From Schistocerca nitens (taxonomy: Eukaryota; Arthropoda; Insecta; Orthoptera; Acrididae), in the NCBI RefSeq assembly GCF_023898315.1, contig NC_064621.1, forward strand, positions 132,492,521-132,556,520: 64,000 bases of DNA. Reading direction: 5' to 3'. Positions 43,477 through 55,597 of the stretch are shown piece by piece. The position numbers were made by a program, and so were the translations under genes. Each line of letters starts with the position of its first letter. The first letter of the stretch is position 1. The notes beneath the pieces were generated by a model. That model did not search any database, was not told where the DNA came from, and was given only the letters and a program-made list of their open reading frames with translations.

Positions 43477-45150
43477 TTAAACTAACTGATTTTTGAACTC
43501 AGTCAAACGTAGAAATTGTTATGAATGGTGGGCCTACAATAATTAATTCAAACATGAAAATAAAAATAATAATTCACAAATGTAGCTATGCTTTCATATA
43601 AACATGGTTACAATGGTAGCAGGATCCTCAGATGCTATCTAAATATTACTGACAAGAGATAATACGTTCCATTCTCTTAACTAAACGTGACGTATTCGCC
43701 AACTAATAAACAATGTTTACTCATGTAAATCAACATATTAACACCCACACACTCACGAGAAGATTCTTGTATACCTATCCAGTATGAATTTCGATCTTGC
43801 ACGTGATATAATAGTTAAAAAATGTTAAAGTTCAAGTCAGCTCTCAGAGTTTAAGTCCAGTTTGAGTTGGAAACTTTTTAAACATGAACAAACGTTGAAG
43901 TATCTGAACAGCTACTTTCTGTCCAGAAAAGAACACTACACTATAGCATCAGGTCCATGAAACATTACCTGAGAAATGCTCTTCACCAATCTTGATCTCC
44001 AAATCCACTGCTGAACACCAAGTGTCTCCCAACTCAACTCCCCCAAATACTACCTTCCTTTCCAAAAGCCATTCCACAAATAAAAATGCCTCAGTACCTC
44101 TCCATTCACGCCAATGAGAATATACACTGCCCCATCAAAATATCGTAATTTACTTACAATACAGAAAATGGTCTCACGTTTGAATAGTAACAAGAAGACA
44201 AGTTTGGCATACAATTTACCTAAAGATCTTTACTTGCAGTTCTGTAAAGATCAAACACAAAATCTTTGTATAAAAGATCAAACATAAATAATTAACCATA
44301 GATCTTGTGCATAAGCACTTATAACAAATTACAACGAATATACGTTAAAACATATGAAATGATAAACTTGGCCATCTCAGTAGATGCGTCTTTTCATACC
44401 TAGTCCAGTAATGGTATGAAATACAATGGATAATTAATCGTTTCCAATTTACAAGTGTTTGTAAAACCGGCCAAACTAACTTTTAGTTAAATAAATCAAC
44501 AAACAACTAATAATCTATAAATGTATAATATAATAACGTATAACAACATATGAGAATTTTCATACTGCGTTATTTTGCTGTATAATTGTGGATAATATGT
44601 TGGTCTGACATATTTAAATAAAAAAGATATGAGACACGTAATAACTCAATAACTTTTTATTAAGATCACAGGAAGCCGTCGGCAATTATTGATTTCTGAA
44701 TGATTATTGTAAGAACGTTTATTTACTGCTTTCACCTGACTTCTGTAGTTTTTGTGATAGCTATAATATTAATGTCTCATGAATGCATGTCAATTCTTTT
44801 AGTATGCTGATATGACTGGATCTGTGCTACAATGAAATATCGTATTATTACACAATTAAGAAGTATCTGAATGTATCATCTTTCATGCTGTGGAAAAAGT
44901 CACCATTGCACCAGTCACATACACTTCAGAACATGCTGGCTCTGAGGCCAATAGTCCTCACCTCGTTTGTTGTACGCTGGCAGATCCCAACTACGACTCT
45001 CCTAAGCCGCTCACCAAGATGGCTGCATGGCTTGTAGCAACTTCTGGCTACCAGGCTCTGGAAAGCTGCATGCCCATGCTTAGACCAAACATAAAACTCC
45101 AGTCATTTCAATAACACTTTGCAACAGGTAGCTCTCCAACTTATGTATTA
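43477..45150. repeat. Repeat B: diverged partner of repeat A
   Basis: Colinear with 19505-21720 (see there), without the SINEs. The homology begins directly at the right end of Mutator-like element B. Near the right end both copies contain 'caccagtcacatacac' followed by a block that is weakly coding-like in B (44890-45114). No TIR, LTR or tail is recognised. Confidence 0.8.
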
Positions 45151-46380
45151 TGTTACAGATACCACGATTTGTCTGTCCCATATTTATACATATGTCACAA
45201 CAAATCCTTGAAGTCTCCTCTTCCTGAATGTATTTATGGAACATGATAATTGAATAAACGAATGGTGACGTAAATACATCTATGTATCACCACAATTTAG
45301 GCCGAAACACGCTATTTTCATCCACAGGTGCACTTAAAATCGAAAAACGGCAGATCTGCATCAACTCACTTCATAGCTGTACGATTTCCAGCATACAGTT
45401 GTGAAGATCCTCGTTTATACGTAAAGATATATTGTAATCATATCTACAAATTTATATAATGAATCAAGCCCAGTATTCACGACATTAACATAAGCCTCGC
45501 CACTACTCTTGAAACAGCTTCAATTTGGTGAGGAAGCGAGTCTGCGAGTTCCTTCGGATTTGACTCACGTAGCACAGGCCACTCATTAGTAAGTACGCTC
45601 CGCAGTTCTGTCAGACTGCTAGGACGTTGATTAGTACATTTTGCAAACTGTTCCAAACACTACCAGACATTTACAGTCTTAATATGGTTGAGTAATTCAG
45701 TGGGACAGTCAAGGTAAAACAGGGATCGTCAAACAAAGAACGTGTGTATGCAGTCTTGTGAATATGACTATGGTCATCTTAGAAGATGCCAGTCTCTACA
45801 GCAGACTCGCCATGCAGACATGAAGAAATGGCAACATTTGGTCACTGCGAATTTTGAGAGAAACAGTTTCATGTTCACAAGAAACTGAAAGAGTGGACCC
45901 ACGTCATAGTGCAAAAGACTTCCCTAAAGCGTCATGGAATAATCTATGAGGTGAAGTACAATCAACACACACTGCAAATTAGATGCTTTATTATTATTAT
46001 TATTGTCATCTTTATAATTATTTATTGTCTGGTCTTCATTGGACCACTGTAATCGATTACAGAAAGATTTATGCAAATTGTTATCCAGTAACAGAATTCA
46101 GGTCAATAATAATTCAATAAGAAAATTCAGTAATAGTCTGGCTGTACAAAGATTATTATATTTTATTATTATATGAATGGTGTTTTGGTCTTCTTTCTAC
46201 CCATTTTTTTTTCATTCTTTCAGACATTTTCTTTTTTTCTTCACCTGAGATCACTTATTCTGTAGTTCTAGTGCGTTAGATCCAGTTCCATCCATTGGCG
46301 TGGACATCACGGTTTTCAACAGTTTTGTTCACTTTTAAACTCTGTTTTTTTATGTTGGTCCGTCATTTAGATTGTACGTT
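45151..46380. other. No recognisable gene
   Basis: AT-rich, with a short 'ttattattattattattgtc' run at about 45990. Nothing identifiable. Confidence 0.4.
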
Positions 46381-47060
46381 ATGATTTCATCTAAATTTTT
46401 AATTTTACGAACAATTTTGCTTTGCTGTTCTTATAGTGTAATTTTGTTCCAAATTGGTTTACCTGTTAGCATAACCTCTGTTTTCAAACTATATTCTAAG
46501 GCCTAGGTTATGTGCTATTTCTTGTAGTGAATTAACTTCTTGTCTGATTTCTTTAGCACTGTTTGTTACAAGAACAAAATATTCAGCAAAAATCAGGTTA
46601 AACTTTAATTATTTATTGTTCTTCCAGTTTTTATGTTCTTTGGGTTATATGCAAGGAGGTCTTGACAGTTTCTCTCCTATATTTCCATATTTTTTAAAAA
46701 AACTATATCTTCTCTTCATGATTTACAAGTTTTTTGTTCTGTGAGTGATTTCTATTCTTATTGAAACGTTTGAGGGTGTCATTTTAAAGTTTGACTTTTA
46801 TTTGGGTAATTACATTGGCTTGTAACAGTGATTTGGGATCTTTCCAGTTCAAAAGTTTATCAAACCCTTTTCCCAAGATTTTAGCAGTTATGTGTGTCAT
46901 TCTTCCATCTTTGTCTTCCAGTGTTAGCATACGGGTCTCATACAGTTGAGGTAGTTTCGCAAAGAATTAGTTAGTTCCTGGATTTGGTTTTGTGGTAACT
47001 GTCTTCTGTAGAGTGTATTATGTCTTCGTTGAATCCTCTCTCAATTCTCCTATTGTTTTA
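46350..47060 (-). pseudogene. Ancient non-LTR reverse transcriptase relic
   Basis: Heavily decayed and AT-rich. On the minus strand, about 47000-46830 reads 'LEDKDGRMTHITAKILGKGF' and 'DKLLNWKDPKSLL', reminiscent of the EN-RT linker of RTE-like elements (DKxG...W..xFxxLLN..DP). About 46610-46480 reads 'IKFNLIFAEYFVLVTNSAKE' and 'LQEIAHNLGLRI', which lines up with the palm region around FADD (here FAEY) and the following LxxxxxxxGLxIN helix. The level of decay is far beyond RTE-A and RTE-B. It may be another clade. Confidence 0.45.
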
Positions 47061-47099
47061 TGTGAATTTCATCCCTTCATTTTTGGGGTACATGTGCAT

Positions 47100-48743
47100 C
47101 GTATTTTCTTCCGCTGTATCACAAATGAACCGTATTGAATGCTATTTCAGCATATTTTCGGTACTTTATCACTGTGATATATCATGACCTATTTTTTTTT
47201 TAAATATTGGACACCTGACAGTAACTGCCAGTTTGGGTCTATGTGAAAAATGATGCATTTTTTCTTGTAAGAGTGTTTAGCACCATGCATATCTACAGAA
47301 GTGCCTCTTTGATGCTGTGTGGCATACAATTAACTAAGTGCATACATTCGTAACAAACTAGGAGAAACTAAAATAAATAAAATAAAATCATAATGATAAA
47401 GAATATAACCATTCTTAGGAATAGCAAGTGAGATATAAAAACTAATTCTATATTAATAATAAAATTACCTAATATTAAGAATAATATTAATGGTGATAAT
47501 GTAGCTAATACATTAATATAAGGGAGATATACTTATAAAAAGAAAAGTGGAATCAATAATCTTAATTTTGGTAATAATAATTCTAAAATAATTAGTCCCC
47601 ACGTAAACTGTCTGCAATAAGTACAGTGAATTATTATGCAACACTAGAATTGAACTTGTTCCATCATGCATAGTGTGCCTTTTATCATGTGGACTTAGTG
47701 CTGATAAAAGAATTAAACGATTTTTCAAAGGTCAAAACTTACAGTACAGTCTGTAGGGAAACCTAAATGGACACTGTCTTTTCTTATCTCTTGTCCCTTC
47801 AGAATTTTTGCCCCAGTCTGAAGTCCAGGTCTACTGAATTGTCATAATGCTCCAATGGTGAGATGATGGTTGCATCAGACACATGTCAAGTTTAACTGAG
47901 GGACCTGTGACAGTGACAGTATGATGACTGATGAACAGTTCCCCACAATCCAGCACTGAAGCACAATAAAGAACAATCTGTGCCACTTACTAGATGCGTA
48001 CAGAATACACAGGCGATAATTAAGCATCTTTGAGAACATCACATGTCTCATAAAATTTTGATGTGAAATACGAAAAGTTCTTGAATGGCTCACTCTAAAA
48101 CTACGTCATTCAAAATATTTTACAAGTTACTCAGATGATAGTGTTTTTAATCGTAAATTCATGTTTAGTAGCTTCTAGATAAGCAATGTACTTGCTCGAT
48201 CTGTTAAATTGCATCACTAGTCGGTTACTGTAGTAGGCTAGCATAATGCCTCAAGAGTATAACGGTATTGCAGTGCAGTGGAATGGTATCTTCTATGCAC
48301 ATTTGCTATCTTAGAAACGAGTTGTGGCTGTGTCATCGCTGATATTAGAAATGGGTGAGTCTCTACACTTTCTGACGCTGTCCATTGCTGGGTGCAGTTA
48401 CTCATTCGAATGAAAGCTTTTTCTGGAGAAGGATCTAGACGTTGTGCCTGGCTTTAAACAGACAATGCTTAAATAAAACGTTACAGATTAAAGGATAGTG
48501 TTTATGAAAGCAATTGTGGTTGATGTACCTGATCTACCTTAACACAATGAATCTGAAATCTGTCAGGATTGTACACAGTGCTTTAGTAATTATAATAATA
48601 AATAGTGTTACTGTTGTCCTTGTAATCTAGGAACGCATAACAACGAAATCTATAGATCTAAATACATTTGTAATCAATTAATGAATTTTTACAAAACAAC
48701 TGGTGAAGGATTACATTTGTATATGATGAAGCTCTATGAATTG
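47100..48743. other. No recognisable gene
   Basis: Very AT-rich (for example 47380-47560). The frames at 47513-47728 and 47875-48093 (minus) have no motif. Nothing supportable. Confidence 0.4.
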
Positions 48744-49152
48744 GGTCAGATAGGGTTGATAGAAGAGATAGAGAAGATCCAACGGAGAGAAGCCCGTTCC
48801 GTTACAGGATCATTTAGTAATCGCGAAAGCGTTACGGAGATGATAGATAAACTCCAGTGGAAGACTCTGTAAGAGAGACGCTCTGTAGCTCGGTACGGGC
48901 TTCTGTTGAAGTTTCGAGAACATACCTTCACCGTGGAGTAAAGTAGTCTATTGCTCCCTCCTACGTATATCTCGCGAAGAGACGATGAGGATAAAATCAG
49001 AGAGATTAGAGCCCACACAGAGGCCTACCGACAATCTTTCTTTCCACGAACAATACTATACTGGAAGAGAAGGGAGAACCGATAGAGGTACTCAGAGTAC
49101 CCTCCGCCACACACCGTCAGGTGGCTTTCGGAGTATGGATGTAGATGTAGGT
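48744..49152 (+). mobile_element. CR1/L2-like retrotransposon, 3' end only
   Basis: Matches the last part of the 26101-27272 element. 'GLIEEIEKIQRREARSVTGS' (48745-48810) and 'ESVTEMIDKLQWKTL' are followed by decayed 'PPTYISREDDEDKIREIRAH', and then the family terminus 'ggagtatggatgtagatgta'. It is severely 5'-truncated and contains no catalytic domain. Confidence 0.85.
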
Positions 49153-49880
49153 TGAAAAGCCGTTTGATGTGTTTAGCAGGAGATACAATGATAGAGCAAT
49201 AACATAGGAGTATTTCGTTGAAAAATGGCGGAAATATTGAATATTAATTATCAAATTAATAGAAGTAAATGACATGAAGTGCAACACTAACAGATGGCGA
49301 CAGTTTTTAGGTATGAAACCTTTCGACGTAATTCAGAAGCAGAAAGATTTTGATGAATACATGGATGCTCAGCTTAGAGATCCTGTAGCGGCACGTATGT
49401 ATGATAAGGTCAGTCAATCTGATCTGGATGGACCATGAATTAATCTAATGTATAACTAATCTTGTTTTTCCTTCTCAATATGTCAAAGCATACGATAAGT
49501 GTATCAATGTATTTCCGTTTCTGTTTCATTATTTAAAGTTGTAAATCCTCACTGAGTATTCTATGCTATGCATCATATGTAAGATTTTTCTTTCCATGCA
49601 TAACTACACAGCTAAGTGTATCAGTGAGAATTAAATTTAGATCATAGTTTCATTCTTGTTTTATTGCATGAGTCATACTCCTTATTTGTGTCCTGCTTCT
49701 GATATAGATAGGCTAGTTTCTATGAAGTTATCTGGCTTTAAATTAACACCTCCTTAGAGTTACATAGTTTAAACTCACGAAATGAACCAGATGCCTGCCG
49801 ATAATTAACTGTTGGCTCTATGTTCCACGTCTCTTGTGGAAACAGCTCAGTTCATTTAATGTTCACATATAGGGTACATA
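49153..49880. other. No recognisable gene
   Basis: About 730 bp, AT-rich, without identifiable features. The 5' end of the Penelope-like element may begin near 49865. Confidence 0.4.
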
Positions 49881-51417
49881 GTGGCGGGGATTCGGCAGTT
49901 ATTACCACATTCCGCTGATGAAATCAAGATGAAAACAGCCAGGACATACGTAAGGCTAAACAAACTTAGCAGTAGTTTGTCTCCAGGACAAAGGAAGGCA
50001 TATTATTGTACTTACAGCTGCTCCATTCCAACAGAGGATAAAAAATATCTATGTAAAACGGAAGGTTATCTTCCTAGATTATATGGGCTACCAAAGGTAC
50101 ATAAGCCTAATGTCCCATTGACACCGATAATGAGTCCTATTGGATCGCCTACCCAAGAGTTGGCTAGACACCTCGCCTCCTTGCTGCAACAGCATATTGG
50201 CATAACTGATTATCACATTAAAAATTCTGTGCACTCTATTGAAAAATTAAATCAGATTACTATCAGCTCAGGTGATATCCTAATTAGTTTTGCTGTGGTA
50301 TCCATGTTTACCATGGTTCCTATTGATGAAACTCTTTCATACATAGCTGATGTGTTTCCACAGATATAGGAGCTCTGTTTCGACATTGCCTGTCCACGAC
50401 TTATTTCCAGTATGATACAAACAAACCGAAAGAGTGGCCATGGGTAGCCCTCTGAGTCCAACTGTTGCTAATCTATTCATGGAATTTTTTGAACAGCAGG
50501 CGCTGCAGTCTGCTAGTGAAAGCTCTTTGAAGGTATCGGTATGTGGATGACCTTTTGTAGTATGGAATCACAGTGAAGAGAACTTGTTTGGTTCTTGAAG
50601 CACTTAAATAGTATTAATCCAAAGATACAATTTACTATGGAGAAAGAGATCAAAGGACAACGAAATTTTTTGTGTCTATCAGTAATTAAACAGGCAGATG
50701 GGATTCAGTGCATAAAGTGTATAGAAAAGATACACACACCGACCGTTACTTCCGCAATGATTCGAACCATCATCCCATGCAGAAGAGAGATGTCATTAAA
50801 ACATTGGTGGACAGAGGTAATAAGATCTGTGAGCCAGTTTATTTGCAAGATGAACTAAATCATCTGCGAACGGCTTTCAAGAAAAATGGAAACGCTGATA
50901 ACGAGATAGATCGAGCACTTCATGCCAGAAGAAAAGTGTCTGACAACATTCAGCAACAACAATTGTCATTTATTCGCAATATTACGGACCGTATTGGGAA
51001 AGTTCTGGCCAAGTTTCAAGTTGGAATAATCTTTAGACCCACCAAGAAAGTTAGTGAGTGTTTAAGTTTGGCGAAAGACGTACGACATCCCTTGGCGACT
51101 CCTGGGGTGTATAAAATTCAGTGTAGCTTTGGGAAGGTTTATATTTGTACAACGAAAAAAGTGTCAATACTCGCTTAACCGAACACAAAAGGAACTGTCG
51201 ACTAGGACATACAGATAAATCAGCTGTAGCGGAACATGTTATTAAACACGGTGATCATGAAATAAAATTTAGTGAGACGCGCGTGCTAGCAAGGACATCA
51301 CATTATTATGCACGTATGCGTAGAGAAGCTATAGAGATTCAGAGACACCACAGTAGAAAATGGGAAGGCTGTAAGTTAGACAAAAATATGTCACTCGACT
51401 TTGCACCAACGATGTGA
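49881..51417 (+). pseudogene. Penelope-type RT / GIY-YIG endonuclease, broken
   Basis: First frame (49881-50369): 'YLPRLYGLPKVHKPNVPLTP' and 'IMSPIGSPTQELARHLASLL' (Penelope RT motifs), then 'GDILISFAVVSMFTMVPIDE', where the canonical first catalytic Asp of SFDVVSLFT has become Ala (FAVV). Then 50425-50500 reads 'MGSPLSPTVANLFMEFFEQQ', and the catalytic YVDD is intact at 50540-50551. 'LNSINPKIQFTMEKEIKGQ' (50595 onward) and 'HKVYRKDTHTDRYFRN' follow in other frames. The endonuclease: 'PGVYKIQCSFGKVYI' (51094-51140, GIY-YIG core), then after a frameshift 'TRLTEHKRNCRLGHTDKSAV', 'AEHVIKHGDHEIKF' and 'ARMRREAIEIQRH' (catalytic Glu region). At least four frame breaks. Confidence 0.88.
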
Positions 51418-51555
51418 CAATCGATTACCTTCAATCGAGATTAATGACGTTTGTCAGAGATAGACTAACAAACGGCCCACGTGAAGTAAGGTGGTGCCCT
51501 CTATGCGCTCCATATAAACGAGACCTCCATGGCCTGGCAGCCAGTCGTTGACTCA

Positions 51556-51595
51556 CCTCGGAAGATGTTGCCCACAGTTGGCAACGAAACGTCAG
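51556..51595 (+). other. Hammerhead-like hairpin at Penelope-like 3' region
   Basis: 'cggaagatg' followed by hairpin ttgcc/ggcaa (loop 'cacagtt') and then 'cgaaacgtc', the order of a decayed hammerhead core. It is comparable with 28070-28101. Hammerhead motifs are established in Penelope-like elements; activity here is doubtful because the CUGAUGA box is not intact. Confidence 0.35.
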
Positions 51596-51660
51596 GAAGA
51601 ACAAGTTTTACAGATCGACCACGGCCTCTCAGCCCGGAAGTTCTAATGAAGACGACGGTC

Positions 51661-52110
51661 TTGAAAGCGCGCACGTTATGATTGTAAATCAGTGTTGATT
51701 AGATTCGATGTTTGCTTAGAATAGTACGGAAACCAGTTTGATCTTTTTTTTCAGTTCATTGAAGTCTACATGTGTTTCTCTGTCAACAATAAATCTGTAT
51801 TTTCATTTTTTAGCGTAATTGCACCAAATGCTTTAGTGACAACTGAGTTATGACCCACTCCGTAATAAGATTGAAAGAAACAATACGGGGGAAATTTGAA
51901 TTAATGTTTTTGTATCAATAATGAAAAACCACTGGACGATCGTGAACATAATTCAAATTTAGTATTTGCTGAATTTAATTTGGAAAACAAAGATATTGTA
52001 ATAGAGCATTTTACTGGAGGTAAACAGAAAGGAATACAATGATTTCATTTTTCTCATCCATGTTCTAAAGTACCTAAGCAAATAATGAAAAATAATTTCA
52101 ACATTTCAGT
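51661..52110. other. No recognisable gene
   Basis: About 450 bp of AT-rich sequence between the Penelope-like and Tc1-like elements. Confidence 0.4.
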
Positions 52111-53330
52111 TACAGTCTCTGACAAAAAGTGAAGCAAACAGAAAATTCGTCCGGATGTCAATGTAACTCCTTACAGCCACTGCCCATTGGTGGATAGGTG
52201 ATTCATTACACTTACAATTCTCTGTGACTTACAGAACTGCCTGCAGAGAACATTAGTGTTGTTCATTTTTAGTGTTGTTACCAAGCGTGGTAGCCTATAT
52301 AAGGGACGTGAACAGCGTCAGATATTGAGTGATTACTGTTAAGTATCCGGAGACGTCATGTCACAACTTTATCAGTACCTGACAGAATTTGAAAAGGATG
52401 TCATTGTAGGCTTTCATTTGCCTGGCTGCCCAAATCAGGCAATATTCGTATCTGCGGAGCATTCTCCAGCGACAGTAACCCGATTTAGGATTGCATGGGT
52501 ACATGAAGACAGACATCAGAATCACCAACGTTCCACGTGACGATGCAGACCATCACGAAGGGAGATCACCATACTGCGCACCAAGCACATCGTAACCCCT
52601 TCAAAATTACACTTGCAGTCCGGAAACCAGTTATGGACAGTCTGCAGCATTCTGTGTCGTACAGCACCATTGGTCCGGCACTTGCGGTGGCTGGTCTAGG
52701 GAATTACTGTTCCGTCGATAGGCCGCCATTAACACTACAACACAGGCAGCTGCATTTGAGGTGGAGTCGTGTCTGGAATGCGTGGAATGCTGATGAATAG
52801 CGTCACAATGTGTTCAGCGGTGAATAGCGGTTCTGCGTTTCCCCAGGCGACCATCTTCAGCGAATATGGCGGCGACCTGGTGCAGGTATTATTCTTCCCT
52901 TGTTTTAGAGAGGCCCAGCCGTTGTTAGTAGCGGTGTCGTGGTATGGGGAGCCTTCAGATATGACTTCTGGGAATGGCTGGTAGTGACTGAGGGCACTCT
53001 GACGTTGTGCCATTTTTGTACAGGATAGTGCTTGTCTGCACCTATCACCCTGAAACTGAATGATGCTGAGGAACTCCTGTGGCCAGCAAGATCCTCAGAT
53101 CTGTCCCTTATTGAACATGTGTCAGTGCCAATGCCCAGGATATTAAGAACTAGTTACCACAGGTGTAGGGCGGCGTGCCTCAGTAAAGGATGAGACGGAT
53201 GTCAATGGAGTGGCTGAAGGTCACCTACTGTGATAAAATGCCCAGCCAATCTGGTTGCAGCGTTCCTTCAATGCCGTGTAAACAACTGTAGTGCCAGTCG
53301 TAAGTCGAATGTGTTGCTAAACTACTGCAG
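52111..53330 (+). pseudogene. Tc1-like transposon with decayed transposase
   Basis: Left end: TA at 52111-52112 then 'cagtctctgacaaaaagtga', a plausible TIR start. The transposase starts at ATG 52358: 'MSQLYQYLTEFEKDVIVGFH' (N-terminal helix-turn-helix). Then 52700-52795 reads 'PLTLQHRQLHLRWSRVWNAW' (Tc1 LT..H...RL.W...), about 52800-52840 'HNVFSGE*RFCVSP' (first catalytic Asp region, D lost), about 52935 'GVVVWGAF' (typical VWGxI), and 53080-53125 'LLWPARSSDLSLIEHV' (catalytic SPDLSPIEHxW region). C-terminal text continues to about 53300. The right TIR is not found, so the 3' end is probably truncated. Confidence 0.78.
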
Positions 53331-55433
53331 CCGCACTGAGCACCATTACGAACTAGGCAAAGCAACTGCTGTAAGAGCCGTCAGCTTACCCCAATGGTTC
53401 TAGCTGAGAACTGAATTTGTTGAGGCATGGGCACCCATTGAATGATATTGCCAGATATTCTAACCAGTCTGCAAGGGTCTTGGGTTCGACGTGGGGCGCA
53501 CGCACGTTCCTGCCAGCCACAATGGGCCGAAGATGATACTCAGCTGACTTGTCTCGCTGCGCGCCAGACACGCAGCTTGAGACAGCAAGGAAACTGCCTG
53601 CTGCAGCAGCTCACTTAGCGTACGTCACTAGCTACTTACTAGCTGCGATCGACTCATGAGCTGTCGGAGTGCTGTATGAGAAACGTCGGATAATACTGAA
53701 CATTTCTGTTGAGTAAGCATCCAAGATTACTCACTCGCCACAATACTAGAGAATTCATCCCGCTGCTTCCCACACAAGCTACTTTGCACTCACTAGTTCC
53801 CATCGTGCAACACTGGTACTAGACAATCGGAGCAATATAACAGTAATTGAGGAGAATCAGGAAGTTGAAAAGCAACTGATATTTCACCACGAAGAGCATA
53901 TTATTTCCAATTTTGTCAACAATATCTGGGAGCTCAATTTAAATGTAGTGATAGGTGATAAATATTAAATACTACATCCAACAAGAAACAGAAGCAAAAT
54001 AAAGGAACATAATGGTTAGACAAGGGGTGTTCATTATTCCATGACCTGTCGTTCACGTTGGGCTAAAATTAAAACATTACCTTATGAATGCAAAATATAT
54101 AGGCATGTTATCTAAGATCAATACGTGATCCATACTGTATTGTAAATTTAATAGATTTCGGTGGTAGCGATGTTACTGTACTAATTAAAAGATGTTTTAT
54201 TGACATTACTAACGAACAAGTGCAAAAATTAATTATTCGGTGTATATATTCAAGCTTATCTCGAAAATTAGAATGAAAGCAATGAGGAAAGATTAATTAA
54301 TATATTTTTTTATTTAATTGTGATCATATTTCTACAAGTACTTCACCATCGCTTAAAGACAATACGTCGTTTCTCTTATGCTCCCTTCTTCTTCCTGGCC
54401 TCACGGCTTGTCTTCACGAGGCTGCACGTCGCTCTGTATTTGGCAGTACTAGCAGCAGAGGGTGGCCGCGTGCCCTTTCTGTCACCAACCCAAGACTCAC
54501 ACCCCTCCCCTGTGACGGAATTTGGGCACCCCTTCTGTCTGTTTATAGTGATAACCCCCAATGAAAGTTTGAGGACGCTCTCGAAATGTTTGAGAATGCT
54601 GTATATGAGATGTTCCGTGGGTACCAGGCCATTAGTCCATTGTTAATCGCATTGATCCGTGACTGAAAGTCATTGGGGATTTGCGACGGTCTCCTCCACA
54701 AGAGTCATTGAGTACCTTATCCACTGCAGCAGTTCTCTTTGCGTAAACTATAAGTAGCCAGTTTCTATCGCAATGGCCATTGTACCTCGGGGAAGCTGCA
54801 TATAACGCTGCAATAACAGCAGGACGTTAAGATAATGATGATGATACGGTGGTGTGGCGCTTGACAGCAAGGTGTTTACATTGAGCTTATCTTATGTATT
54901 AAGGACCCAATCACAGATTAATGTGTTATTGCTGCACATGTTAAATGAAAAATTACAAGATTCAAACTGTACAACTACATTCTGATATTTATGTACAACA
55001 ATCTATTGCTTTGATAATATGACACTGGTTAATTGTAGCTTAAACTTTTACGAAGCTTTTGGTGTAACTTGTTTGTAGATTTGACAGGTTGCTTGTCGAC
55101 GGAGACGACATCATGTGCTTTCTCGCTGGTATGAAAACTTGTTTTGGGCTCTCTGGCAGAATGGAATAAACCGAAAGCCAGCTTTTCTAAAACAAAGGCG
55201 TTAATACGTAGTTACTCGAAAGGGCCGCTAGAATACTCTGTATGGAGGCAATATCAACTGACATCAACTGCTGCTTCCGATCAGAAGAATCTGGATACCT
55301 TTTAGTAGACATTAAAATGAGATGTGTCCGCCCTTCAGTTTTATGAAAACCTGTTCTACGAACGCTTTCAGTGACGTGCCTGAATGTCCATGGGAAAAAC
55401 TTTTGAAAACTACCATGTACTATAATTAGACTC
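53331..55433. other. No recognisable gene (2.1 kb)
   Basis: Mixed composition. 53380-53640 is GC-richer and has a 'ggtcttgggttcgacgtggg' stretch that resembles a B-box, but no SINE body or TSD could be found. The 108-codon frame at 54320-54646 lacks any motif. Nothing supportable. Confidence 0.4.
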
Positions 55434-55445
55434 CACTAAATTGAT

Positions 55446-55585
55446 GTGTTGTTGTTGTTGTTGTAGTCTTCAGTCCTGAGACTGGTTTGATGCAGCTCTC
55501 CATGCTACTCTATCCTGTGCAAGCTTCTTCATCTCCCAGTACCTGCTGCAACCTACATACTTCTGAATCTGCTTAGTGTATTGAT
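55446..55585 (-). mobile_element. RTE-A-type 3' stub (140 bp)
   Basis: Matches the 3' end of RTE-A (15105-15240): '(gtt)n', 'tagtcttcagtcctgagact', 'gcaagcttcttcatctccca'. It is flanked by a perfect 12-bp TSD, 'cactaaattgat' (55434-55445 and 55586-55597). A severely 5'-truncated insertion; the (TTG)n terminus is longer than in RTE-A. Confidence 0.95.
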
Positions 55586-55597
55586 CACTAAATTGAT

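Larger units (their letters stand above)
49881..51660 (+). mobile_element. Penelope-like element with GIY-YIG domain, degraded
   Basis: It contains a Penelope-type reverse transcriptase followed by a GIY-YIG endonuclease and a 3' terminal region with short hairpin motifs, the order typical of endonuclease-bearing Penelope-like elements. The 5' end is not defined; the first recognisable coding starts within the RT N-terminal part. The 3' region (51440-51660) contains 'gaagatgttgcccacagttg' and 'gcaacgaaacgtcagg', which resembles the terminal region of such elements. Confidence 0.85.

Noticed and set aside
53380..53640. Possible SINE from a B-box-like 'gggttcgacgtgg'
   Set aside because: No A box at the right distance, no shared body and no TSD.
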